Shown piece after piece: positions 17,360-25,136 of a stretch of 53,034 nucleotides of DNA (within the stretch, counting starts at the first letter, position 1; each line of letters begins with the position of its first letter). The notes beneath the pieces were generated by a model. The model searched no databases. It was not told where the DNA came from and was given only the letters and a program-made list of their open reading frames with translations. Origin of the DNA: CAZUCE01 sp964619265 (GTDB lineage: Bacteria > Planctomycetota > UBA1135 > GCA-002686595); contig CAZUCE010000029.1 in NCBI GenBank assembly GCA_964619265.1, positions 1 through 53,034 of the forward strand. The letters are read 5' to 3'. The position numbers and the translations under genes are program-made.

Positions 17360-18061
17360 ATGCACTACACCCCCCGCACGATCGCCTTCCACACCGATCT
17401 GGTGCACCCGCCGGCCGCGGTCGACGCGAGCCCTATCCAGCGCGTCCACAACCGGCTTTTTGCCAGTTCGGAGCCGGTTTATCACAACTTCCATGTGACT
17501 CCCCAAGGGGCCGTCCTGGCCAACCAGGCCGCCGGTCCGGGTCGTTCCTCCCAGGTGGCGTTCCTCAACGACCGGGTCCGCTTCGTGGAGGAAGGCACCG
17601 GCCTCACGATCGAGGAATTTGCCGCACGGGTGACCCGAATCATCGGGCTGGTAGGAGAAGAGCGTCCCTACCCCCTGTTTGCAGCGCAGCAGGTCACGAT
17701 CCGGACCCTGGTCAATCCTCGCCAGTACCCCGGGGGCCTCGAGTTTCTCAAAGACGGGCTCCTGGGCCTCGGGGGCCCGACCGAGGAATTCGGCCGCGAG
17801 CCCGGCGCTTTGGGCCTGCGACTGGCCTTTGGGATGCAACCGGACCGTCCCCAGGCCTTCCAGGTCCGGATCGAATCGCTGCCTGCCGACCCTCGTTCGC
17901 TGCTGCTCGAAAACCAGGGCACCTTCGGGCCCATCGCGCCCCCCAATCAAGGGCTTGAACCCCTCGAACAGAACATCCTCGCGACCTACGCATTCACCAC
18001 GAACGAGCTGCTTCGCTTCCTAGCTCGCTTCGAGACCCCCGCCGACGACCCGTCCGCATGA
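17360..18061 (+). CDS. Hypothetical protein
   Basis: 233 aa, soluble, no signal peptide. I recognise no family with confidence; the spread of NRLF, GLRLAFGM and QVRIESLP strands weakly recalls TIGR04255-type proteins. The ATG at 17360 (MHYTPRTIAFHTDLV) is the only good start. Its stop overlaps the next gene's start as ATGA (18058-18061), so the two are translationally coupled. Confidence 0.72.
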   Translation: MHYTPRTIAFHTDLVHPPAAVDASPIQRVHNRLFASSEPVYHNFHVTPQGAVLANQAAGPGRSSQVAFLNDRVRFVEEGTGLTIEEFAARVTRIIGLVGEERPYPLFAAQQVTIRTLVNPRQYPGGLEFLKDGLLGLGGPTEEFGREPGALGLRLAFGMQPDRPQAFQVRIESLPADPRSLLLENQGTFGPIAPPNQGLEPLEQNILATYAFTTNELLRFLARFETPADDPSA

Positions 18062-19320
18062 CCGCACTCCACCAGCTCGCTTCCACCGGCTTGGCTTTGC
18101 TCCTAGCCGCCCCGCTTGCCTTCGCCGCCCCCCAACGCGGCAAGCAAGACGTTCCCCCGAATCACCCGTCCACCTGCGAGGTGTTCCCGGATCGAGAAAC
18201 CCTAGCGAACTCCCTGTTCCATTCCCTGGGCGGATTCGCGTTCGGCCGCACTTCGACAGGGGAGGTCGACGAGCAGCTTCCCGAGTCCACGATCTACTGG
18301 GTCGAGACCGATCACTTCGAGATCGGCTACGCGCTCGGCTCCTACAAGATTCCCTCCCGCGAGGCGAAGACCTTCACGCGCGAGTGGACGATGTTCCGCG
18401 AAGAACTAGGCGAGCCCGAGACGCTGCCGGTCAAACCCAAGAAGCTCGATCCATGGGAGCGCGCCCTGCTGTTCGGCTGGCGTTTTGAGCGTGTCTACGA
18501 CAAGCTTCAAGGCTACCTCGGCGTGGAAGATGCTGATTTCCCCGAGGTTCTCGATCGCTACCTGCTCGGCACGAAGTTCATGGGACTGGGCCCGCACCTC
18601 GGGCAGCGCGGCAAGTACGAGATCATCATGTTGCCCAGTACGGATCTCAGCAAGCGCTACTTGAGCGAGACGTTTGGGCTGCTGGTCGAACACACGCAGC
18701 GCTGGAACGTCCTCGAAACCGACAGTCTGATGATCGTGATGAACGACACCGACTCGCAGCTGCGCTACGACGCGTCGATCTATGGACACATCGCCTACAA
18801 CCTCACGATCCAACTGCTTGACGGGTACAAGCACTACAACTACGAAATCCCGTGCTACATGCGATCGGGGCTCGCGCACGTCATCGAGCGAGAAATCACC
18901 CTGGATCATTCGACCTTCGACCTTTCCGAAGGCGGCGACCAGATTGAATTCTCCAAGTCCGATTGGCTCACGCCGCTTCAAAAGATCGTCCGGTCGGGGG
19001 ACGTTCCGCGCCTGGCTGAACTGGTCAACATCGCCGCCTACTCGGACATGGACCTGGACGATCACCTGGCGTGCTTCGGACTGACCCAATTCCTGTTGGA
19101 CACGAATCCGGACGGCTACGCGGCGGTTTTGGACCACCTGACCGGGCTGCTGAACGAGAAGGGCGAAACCGACGGCAGCGACATGAATCGCCACCACCGG
19201 GAAGCCTTTTCCCAGTTCCTTGGGATGAGTTACCTACAGGTCGACGCCAGCTTTGCGGAATGGGTCTCAGGCGAACGGGCGGACGACTTGAACAACCCCA
19301 AGGCGCCGCGCTGGCGCTGA
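18058..19320 (+). CDS. Secreted protein, degenerate zinc-peptidase (gluzincin)-like
   Basis: 420 aa with a clear signal peptide (hydrophobic segment ending AAPLAFAAP). The segment YGHIAYNL ... YEIPCYMRSGLAHVIERE occupies the place where gluzincins have HExxH and then EGLA(E). Here the catalytic Glu and second His of HExxH and the Glu of EGLA are missing, so it is probably a non-catalytic binding protein. A normal version of this architecture occurs in the lipoprotein at 23077. It overlaps the upstream gene by 4 bp and starts 5' of the radical SAM pair. Confidence 0.68.
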   Translation: MTALHQLASTGLALLLAAPLAFAAPQRGKQDVPPNHPSTCEVFPDRETLANSLFHSLGGFAFGRTSTGEVDEQLPESTIYWVETDHFEIGYALGSYKIPSREAKTFTREWTMFREELGEPETLPVKPKKLDPWERALLFGWRFERVYDKLQGYLGVEDADFPEVLDRYLLGTKFMGLGPHLGQRGKYEIIMLPSTDLSKRYLSETFGLLVEHTQRWNVLETDSLMIVMNDTDSQLRYDASIYGHIAYNLTIQLLDGYKHYNYEIPCYMRSGLAHVIEREITLDHSTFDLSEGGDQIEFSKSDWLTPLQKIVRSGDVPRLAELVNIAAYSDMDLDDHLACFGLTQFLLDTNPDGYAAVLDHLTGLLNEKGETDGSDMNRHHREAFSQFLGMSYLQVDASFAEWVSGERADDLNNPKAPRWR

Positions 19321-19701
19321 CCGCACCCGGGAGGCCGAGACAAGGCCTGTCCGGGGCCTGCGGAGCCCGCTCGGGAGCCTCCCGGGCTACCTGGCGAGCT
19401 CGGCTCGCCTGCTGGGAGCCCGCCAACCCGGCTTCCCGCTCCAGCCGATCGGGGTCGCCGCGGAGCCGCTCCGCCGGGCGCCCCGAAACTCCCTCGGCTC
19501 CGCCCACGGGGCCTTCCAATGGCGTAACCTTACCTACACGGAAGGCTTCGGCCGCCGGAGAGCGGTTCCCCCTTGGGACTTCAGCTCCGGAGGCCCGGTC
19601 TCCACCCCCCCTGCCCACGCCGGGCTGCCTGGGTCCGAACGCGACGGATCGAGGCCTGGCGCGCGGTTCCCGAAGCCAGAGCTCCTGACACGACCGAGAC
19701 C
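19321..19701. other. Intergenic region upstream of the radical SAM pair
   Basis: 381 bp with no convincing gene. It starts with a 10-bp inverted repeat (19326-19335 with 19377-19386, 41-nt loop) that may end transcription of the preceding gene. The only AT-richer patch is around 19520-19545 (GTAACCTTACCTACACGG), where a promoter could lie. Nothing else stands out. Confidence 0.4.
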
Positions 19702-21318
19702 ATGATCCAACAGCGCAAACGGATCGTCCTCTTTCTGCCCCACCGCGCGGACCCGAACCGCGGCGAGACCTTCTCGGCGGACCTGCTCCCGCTGGAGCTC
19801 CTCCAGATCGCCTCCGGGCCCGTGGCCGATGGCTACGAGGTGGTCATGGTCGACGCCATGATCGACGAGGACTACATCGCCAAAGTCCTCGAAGCCTGCG
19901 ACGGAGCTCTGTGCTTCGCCAGCTCGTGCATCCTCGGGTATCAGGTTTACGACGGATACGTGGTTTCGAAGGCGGTGCGCGAGAAGTACCCGAATCTCCC
20001 GATTCTGCAGGGCGGCTGGTTCCCGTCTGTGACACCGGAGATGTACCTGCGAGAGGGCATCGCCGACGCCGTCGGAATCGGGCAGGGCGAACTCACCTTC
20101 CGCGAAGTCGTTCAAGCCCTCGACGCAGGCGAGCCGCTCGACTCCGTTGCGGGTTTGGCGCTGCTTCGGGACAACAAGATCGTCTACACAGACCACCGTG
20201 CAGTGGTCGGCTACGACCAGTTCGAGCCGGTGCCCTGGGACCTGCTCGACTTCGAGCGCTACGCAGAGAAGCAGGTCCAGCCGAACAACATGAAGATCCG
20301 GCACCGGTTCCCCCTACCGGGCGACTGGACTCCCGAGAATCCGCCCCGCGGATTCAGCTTCTTCTCCAGCTTCGGCTGCCCCGAGCCCTGCACCTTCTGC
20401 TGCTCCCCGCGCCTGACCGGCCGTCGCTGGAAGGCGATTCCCGGCAAGCAGCTCGCGGAAGAAATCGCCGAGCTCCAACAGCGCTTCAAGTTCGACGTGC
20501 TGCGCTTCCAAGACGCCAACTTCGGCGTTGCCGAAAAGCGCACCAAGGAGTTCTGCCAGCACCTGGTCGACCTCAAGGTTCCGATCCACTGGAACGGCAC
20601 GATCGAGATTGAGACGATCATGCGCTACAAGGAGGAGACCCTCGATCTCCTCGAAGAGTCCAAGTGTCACCTGCTGTGGCTGGGCGCTGAAACCGGCGAC
20701 CAGGAGATGCAGGAGAAGATCGGCAAGAAGATCAAGCTCGACAACATCCCGATCGCGATCGGCGAGTTGGCCAAGCGCAACATCATTCCTGGCACGTTCT
20801 GGATCATCGGTTTCCCCGGCGAAACCGAGGCCGAAATGGCCGAAACGCTGCGCCAGGCTGCGATGATCAAGCACATGTACCCGATCGCCGGATCGGAGGT
20901 GTATCCGTTCCGTCCGATCCCGGGCACGAACGACTTTGACGCGGCCGTCAAGTTGGGCTACGAGCCGCCGACGAACTTCCACGACTGGGGAATGTGCTTC
21001 GAATACAAGTACAACGCCCAGAACACGCCGCTTCCGGAAAACATCCGTGAGACGTGGCGCCGCTACAACAACACGGCGGCGATCTACGACATGCACGTGC
21101 AAGAAGGATGGCAGTGGGTGCGAAAAGCCATGTCGCGCGTCGCCGGTTGGCGCCTGCGCAAGGGCCAATACAAGTTCCCTCTCGAACAAAAACTGTACGA
21201 CGTCTACGTCCGCCTTTCGGGCCAGCGCCAGGCCGCTGCCGAGGACGTGTCCGAGGACTACCAGCAGCTCCAGCCTGAGACGCACCAGGCCAAAATGGCG
21301 AGCGTTTCGGCCGAATAG
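19702..21318 (+). CDS. Cobalamin-binding-domain radical SAM enzyme, paralog 1
   Basis: 538 aa class-B type (B12-binding) radical SAM protein. Residues 1-150 form a Rossmann-like cobalamin-binding domain (SADLLPLELLQIA, ADGYEVVMVDAMID). At about 224-232 the cluster motif SSFGCPEPCTFCCSP provides the CxxxCxxC cysteines for the [4Fe-4S] that cleaves SAM. GAETGD and WIIGFPGETEAEM are conserved barrel strands, and a helical C-terminal domain follows. Such enzymes methylate or cyclise unactivated carbons in lipid, antibiotic or tetrapyrrole metabolism; the substrate is not evident. ATG at 19702; the frame upstream is not coding-like. Confidence 0.88.
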   Translation: MIQQRKRIVLFLPHRADPNRGETFSADLLPLELLQIASGPVADGYEVVMVDAMIDEDYIAKVLEACDGALCFASSCILGYQVYDGYVVSKAVREKYPNLPILQGGWFPSVTPEMYLREGIADAVGIGQGELTFREVVQALDAGEPLDSVAGLALLRDNKIVYTDHRAVVGYDQFEPVPWDLLDFERYAEKQVQPNNMKIRHRFPLPGDWTPENPPRGFSFFSSFGCPEPCTFCCSPRLTGRRWKAIPGKQLAEEIAELQQRFKFDVLRFQDANFGVAEKRTKEFCQHLVDLKVPIHWNGTIEIETIMRYKEETLDLLEESKCHLLWLGAETGDQEMQEKIGKKIKLDNIPIAIGELAKRNIIPGTFWIIGFPGETEAEMAETLRQAAMIKHMYPIAGSEVYPFRPIPGTNDFDAAVKLGYEPPTNFHDWGMCFEYKYNAQNTPLPENIRETWRRYNNTAAIYDMHVQEGWQWVRKAMSRVAGWRLRKGQYKFPLEQKLYDVYVRLSGQRQAAAEDVSEDYQQLQPETHQAKMASVSAE

Positions 21319-21338
21319 GCTTCCACCAGGAATCGACC

Positions 21339-22931
21339 ATGACGGCCAAGTCCAGCAAACGCATCGTTCTCTTCCTGCCCCACCGCGCCAACCCCGCGGA
21401 GGGAGTGCGGGTTAGTGCTGATCTGCTGCCGCTTGAGCTTTTGCAGATTGCCACCTACCCCGAAGCCGAGGGCTACGAGGTGCACTTGGTCGACGCCATG
21501 GTCCACGAGGACTACATGGCTAAGCTCGATGAGTTGTGCGACGGCGCATTGATGTTCGCCAGCTCCTGCATCCTCGGCTACCAGGTCAGCCACGGCGCCG
21601 AAGTCGCCACCCGGCTGCGCCAGAAATACCCGAACCTCCCCATGGTTTGGGGCGGCTGGTTCCCGAGCGTCGCGCCCGAGCTATACCTGCGCGAAGGCAT
21701 CGCAGATGCCGTCGGACTCGGCCAAGGTGAGGAGACGTTCCGCGACGTCGTCCGCGCCCTGGACGCCGGTGAGCCCCTCGACTCGGTCCCCGGGCTCGCG
21801 TTGCTGCGCGATGACAAGGTCGTCTACACCGAACACCGCGCGGTGGTTGGATTCGACGACTTTCCGGCCGTGCCCTGGCACCTGCTGGACTACGAGGCCT
21901 ACGTCGAGCTCCAAAACCGCAGGGACCGAGCCAAGATTCGCCACAAGCTGCCCGACCCGCGGGACATGCCGGCCGGCACCCCGCTGCGTGGGTTCAGTTT
22001 CTTCTCGAGCTTCGGCTGCCCCGAGCCGTGCACGTTCTGCTGCTCGCCGATCGTCACCGGACGCCGCTGGAAGGCGATCCCCGGCCGCGCGTTGGCGGAC
22101 GAGATGTTCGCGCTGCACGATCGATTCAACTTCAACGTGCTGCGATTCCAGGACGCCAATTTCGGTGTCGCCGAGAAACGCTCCAACGAATGGTGCGAAT
22201 CGCTGCTCGAGGCCGGCAATCCTTTCTGGTGGAACGCCACCTACGAGATCGAGACGATCGCTCGCTACAAGGAGCCCTCCGTGGACTTGCTCAAAGAGAG
22301 CCTGTGTCACTTGATCGTTCTAGGGGCCGAAGCCGGCTCGAAAGAACAGCAGGAGAAGATCAAGAAGAAGATCGACCTCGACAAGAACCTCGAGTTCGCC
22401 CTGGGCCGCATCTACGACCGTCGTATGCAAACCGGCACCACCTGGATCATCGGCTATCCCGGCGAAACTCGCGAGTCGATGCTGGCGACCATTCGCATGG
22501 CCGCGATGATGAAAGAGAAGTTCCCGGGCTCGGCTTCGGACATCTTCCCCTTCCGCGCGATCCCCGGCTCTGAGGAGTACGACCGCGCGGTCGGCCTTGG
22601 CTACAAACCGCCGACCACCCTCGAAGAGTGGGGCTCTTGCCTCGAGTACAAGTACGAGATCGACGACGTCGGACTGCCCTACGACGTGCTCGAAGCGTGG
22701 AAGCGCTACGGAGCGACCGCCTCGTTTTACGACGGCAACGTCCGCGAGGGCTCTGGCATGGTTCGCAAGGCCATGCGAGGTATCAGTGGATGGCGCCTAC
22801 GCAAAAGCGAGTACCGCCTGCCTGTCGAGCAGAAGCTGTTCGACCTCTACGTGCGCATGACCGGACAAACCCAAAAGGACCAGGTCGAGCTCGACCGCAC
22901 CAGCGGCGTGACCCCCAACCCCGTCCAGTAA
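21339..22931 (+). CDS. Cobalamin-binding-domain radical SAM enzyme, paralog 2
   Basis: 530 aa, full-length paralog of the gene 20 bp upstream, with the same domain order and the same cluster motif SSFGCPEPCTFCCSP at about residue 225. They also share WNATYEIETI/WNGTIEIETI, GWRLRKSEYRLPVEQKLFDLYVR-type C termini and near-identical N-terminal starts (RIVLFLPHRA). This points to tandem gene duplication with retention, so the enzymes probably act on related substrates or successive positions. ATG at 21339. A long perfect hairpin follows at 22962. Confidence 0.88.
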   Translation: MTAKSSKRIVLFLPHRANPAEGVRVSADLLPLELLQIATYPEAEGYEVHLVDAMVHEDYMAKLDELCDGALMFASSCILGYQVSHGAEVATRLRQKYPNLPMVWGGWFPSVAPELYLREGIADAVGLGQGEETFRDVVRALDAGEPLDSVPGLALLRDDKVVYTEHRAVVGFDDFPAVPWHLLDYEAYVELQNRRDRAKIRHKLPDPRDMPAGTPLRGFSFFSSFGCPEPCTFCCSPIVTGRRWKAIPGRALADEMFALHDRFNFNVLRFQDANFGVAEKRSNEWCESLLEAGNPFWWNATYEIETIARYKEPSVDLLKESLCHLIVLGAEAGSKEQQEKIKKKIDLDKNLEFALGRIYDRRMQTGTTWIIGYPGETRESMLATIRMAAMMKEKFPGSASDIFPFRAIPGSEEYDRAVGLGYKPPTTLEEWGSCLEYKYEIDDVGLPYDVLEAWKRYGATASFYDGNVREGSGMVRKAMRGISGWRLRKSEYRLPVEQKLFDLYVRMTGQTQKDQVELDRTSGVTPNPVQ

Positions 22932-22961
22932 CTCCCTCCAAAGGACTGGGGCAAGACCTCG

Positions 22962-23015
22962 GCAATTTCAGCGGGCCCGCACTTGTTCCCTCCAGTGCGG
23001 GCCCGCTGAAATTGC
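22962..23015. repeat. 22-bp perfect inverted repeat after the radical SAM pair
   Basis: The arms 22962-22983 and 22994-23015 are perfectly complementary over 22 bp, with a 10-nt loop (TGTTCCCTCC). It starts 31 nt past the stop of paralog 2 and ends 62 bp before the next start. It has no T tract, so it is more likely a 3' mRNA stabiliser, a Rho-assisted terminator or a repeat. Its sequence is unrelated to the cloverleaf elements. Confidence 0.8.
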
Positions 23016-23076
23016 TCCGGCGCCGAACTCTGGGCCCGCTCCCGGGGATAGACTTCTCCGGAGGGACGGAAGACCG

Positions 23077-24165
23077 ATGGGAAGACAAGGAAAGAAATTC
23101 GCAGCAGCAGCCGCCACAGCGCTCCTCGCGCTCACAGGCTGCGTTACGCCGCCGCCCGCGGTCTCGCACCAACACCCGCTGGGAGTCGTGCGCGCCGACG
23201 ACGCCGCAACCGCTGCACGATTCGGCGACCTGGTCGGCGACATCCAGCCGCGCGTCGCCCACCTGGTTCCGGACACGCCCGAACGCGAAACCGAGGTCTG
23301 GGTCCAGGAGAAACTCCAACACCGCTTCGGCCGCGTCGCGCCGCCGAACGTGAAGGGCTTCACGCTGATCAACTCCGAAGACCAGCGTGGCCGCATTCAC
23401 ATGCGCGCCAGCACCGATCACCCCGAGTGGTTCCTCGCCCATGAGCTGGTCCACGCCTTGCTCGGCCGCACCTGGTCCACGCTCCCCGGCGTTCTCGAAG
23501 AAGGCCTGTGCGACGTGGTCGCCGCCCGCCTCCATCCCGAGCTTGGTCCGCGCATTCGCGCTCTGCGAGCCATCGAAGCCAGCATGTGGTTCGGTGAAAT
23601 GCAACTGCGCATCTCCCACGAGGGTCACCTCGAATCGGGTCGCGAGGACGAACTAGAAATCAACTTCGAGTACGACCGCGGATCCGCTGGACAGGATTTG
23701 GCTCAAGTGCTCGAGCCGAGCACCCTGGAATTCAAGCGCCGCTTCGAAGAGATGTCGGACTCGCTCTATGGACTTGGGTTCCTGATCGCCGATCGCATCG
23801 TGCGCGACCAAGACTTCGCCGGACTGCACACCCTTTGCCTCGAAGCCAAGCAACAGGGCCTCTCCACCATCCCAACCGAACGCCTCTTGGCCGAAGCTAG
23901 GCTGGAAGACGCAGACGCCAGAATCACGGCTCCCTGGGAGCTCCTGGGCGAAGCCGAATTCGGCCCCTGGGTCGAGCTGCTGCCCACCTTCCATGCCGAC
24001 CTGATCGTGCAACTGTTCTCCGCCGAGTACGGGCAGCTCGACCTCGATGATTTCCTCAAGGTGGTCGACCCGAAGCTCATCGTGGCCGGTGGCGCCGAGG
24101 TCCGTATGGCCGACCACCCGCGCGTCTACGAGGAACTCAAGCAGCTGTGGCCCCACGGCCGCTGA
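23077..24165 (+). CDS. Lipoprotein zinc metallopeptidase (gluzincin type)
   Basis: 362 aa. The lipoprotein signal peptide ends in LALTGC. A complete zinc site is visible at about residues 121-150: HELVH (HExxH) followed by LEEGLCD, supplying the third ligand Glu, as in gluzincin peptidases. It is probably an envelope-anchored protease of unknown substrate. ATG at 23077 is preceded by a good ribosome binding site (GGAGGGACGG). Compare the degenerate relative at 18058, on the other side of the radical SAM pair. The gene ends before a bidirectional hairpin. Confidence 0.8.
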   Translation: MGRQGKKFAAAAATALLALTGCVTPPPAVSHQHPLGVVRADDAATAARFGDLVGDIQPRVAHLVPDTPERETEVWVQEKLQHRFGRVAPPNVKGFTLINSEDQRGRIHMRASTDHPEWFLAHELVHALLGRTWSTLPGVLEEGLCDVVAARLHPELGPRIRALRAIEASMWFGEMQLRISHEGHLESGREDELEINFEYDRGSAGQDLAQVLEPSTLEFKRRFEEMSDSLYGLGFLIADRIVRDQDFAGLHTLCLEAKQQGLSTIPTERLLAEARLEDADARITAPWELLGEAEFGPWVELLPTFHADLIVQLFSAEYGQLDLDDFLKVVDPKLIVAGGAEVRMADHPRVYEELKQLWPHGR

Positions 24166-24229
24166 GACGCGGGATTGGCCTCGCCAGCTGACCGGCAAAA
24201 ACGAGAGGGGTTTGGAAGAACAAATTTCA

Positions 24230-24272
24230 CGAGCCGTCCAAGGGCCCTGGTGTGGGGACCTTGGACGGCTCG
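24230..24272. terminator. Bidirectional terminator hairpin between convergent genes
   Basis: A perfect 14-bp stem (24230-24243 with 24259-24272, 15-nt loop) sits between the convergent stops at 24165 and 24295. In the minus direction it is followed by TGAAATTTGTT, a weak T-rich tract. It probably serves both genes. Confidence 0.65.
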
Positions 24273-24294
24273 CTGAATAGACCGGCCGAGGGCT

Positions 24295-25080
24295 CTACTC
24301 GGAGAACAGGAACGAGCTTTCCTCGGACCAAGCCAGGAACCGATAGAACGGAAACAGTCTCTCCGCCTCCCCCAGCATCTCCGCCACGGCCTCGGGTCCG
24401 CAGGCTGGTTGCCGCCCTCCCGCGGGCGCCGGCCAGCGCCGTTCGACGACCAGCCGGTGGGTGCCAGCCTCGTAGTAGCCGAGGAATTCTTCCAGGCGGT
24501 CGTCCCCGAGGTCCCCGAGCTCCCAGGTCCCCTTCCAGTCGTGCATTCTCAAGGTGAAACCTCGCAGCGCGTTGAGCTGCTCGAGAAGCGGTCCACGGCC
24601 CTCGGCGGCGATGCGTTTCGTCAGGTTCTGCCCGTCGAACCAAGCGTCGGAGTGGATTCGAAGGGAAACCTCGAGGACGTCGTGCTCGATCGCGAGGCAC
24701 AGGTAGGCGTTGCGATAGGCAGCGTCCAGGTCTTTCGCAAGATCGCGACCGAGGACCTTGCGCAGTTGGGTCTTTTCGGACTTGGCGCGCATCACGTAGG
24801 TCCACAGACGCCGCACCACCATGCCGTTGAACGGCCGCGGATGGTGAATCGACGTGCGGCTGTCGAGCGCCAGGCCGTCCGTCTTCGCCCGAGCCACGAG
24901 CTGCTTGCCGAGAGCCCCGAGCTTGCGCCGGGTGGCGAGCCGAGCGTCGTCGAACTGAGTGTCCCGGGAGAGGGGGTCGGACAGGGCGTGGAAGTCGCTT
25001 TCGGCGAACAGGACCTCTCCGGTCTGGGGGCGCGGTTCGGGTTCCGGCTTGCCGGAGTCCGCGGGGCGGGAAGCAGTCAT
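24295..25080 (-). CDS. Hypothetical protein
   Basis: 261 aa, cytoplasmic by appearance, with a Pro/Glu-rich N terminus. I do not recognise the family. Visible features are a basic helical block (MVVRRLWTYVMRAKSEKTQLRKVLG) and a beta-rich C-terminal half (LEVSLRIHSDAWFDGQNL, GYYEAGTHRLVVERRW). ATG at 25080 is 56 bp from, and divergent to, the Ser/Thr kinase start, so they may share a control region. Confidence 0.7.
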   Translation of the reverse strand: MTASRPADSGKPEPEPRPQTGEVLFAESDFHALSDPLSRDTQFDDARLATRRKLGALGKQLVARAKTDGLALDSRTSIHHPRPFNGMVVRRLWTYVMRAKSEKTQLRKVLGRDLAKDLDAAYRNAYLCLAIEHDVLEVSLRIHSDAWFDGQNLTKRIAAEGRGPLLEQLNALRGFTLRMHDWKGTWELGDLGDDRLEEFLGYYEAGTHRLVVERRWPAPAGGRQPACGPEAVAEMLGEAERLFPFYRFLAWSEESSFLFSE

Positions 25081-25136
25081 AGGGATCAGGACGAGAACGC
25101 GTCGGTTGGGCTGCGTAAGATACGACCCCAGACACC

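Noticed and set aside
24230..24272. Hairpin as another cloverleaf copy
   Set aside because: A simple 14-bp stem with no shared core sequence and no inner hairpins; an ordinary bidirectional terminator.
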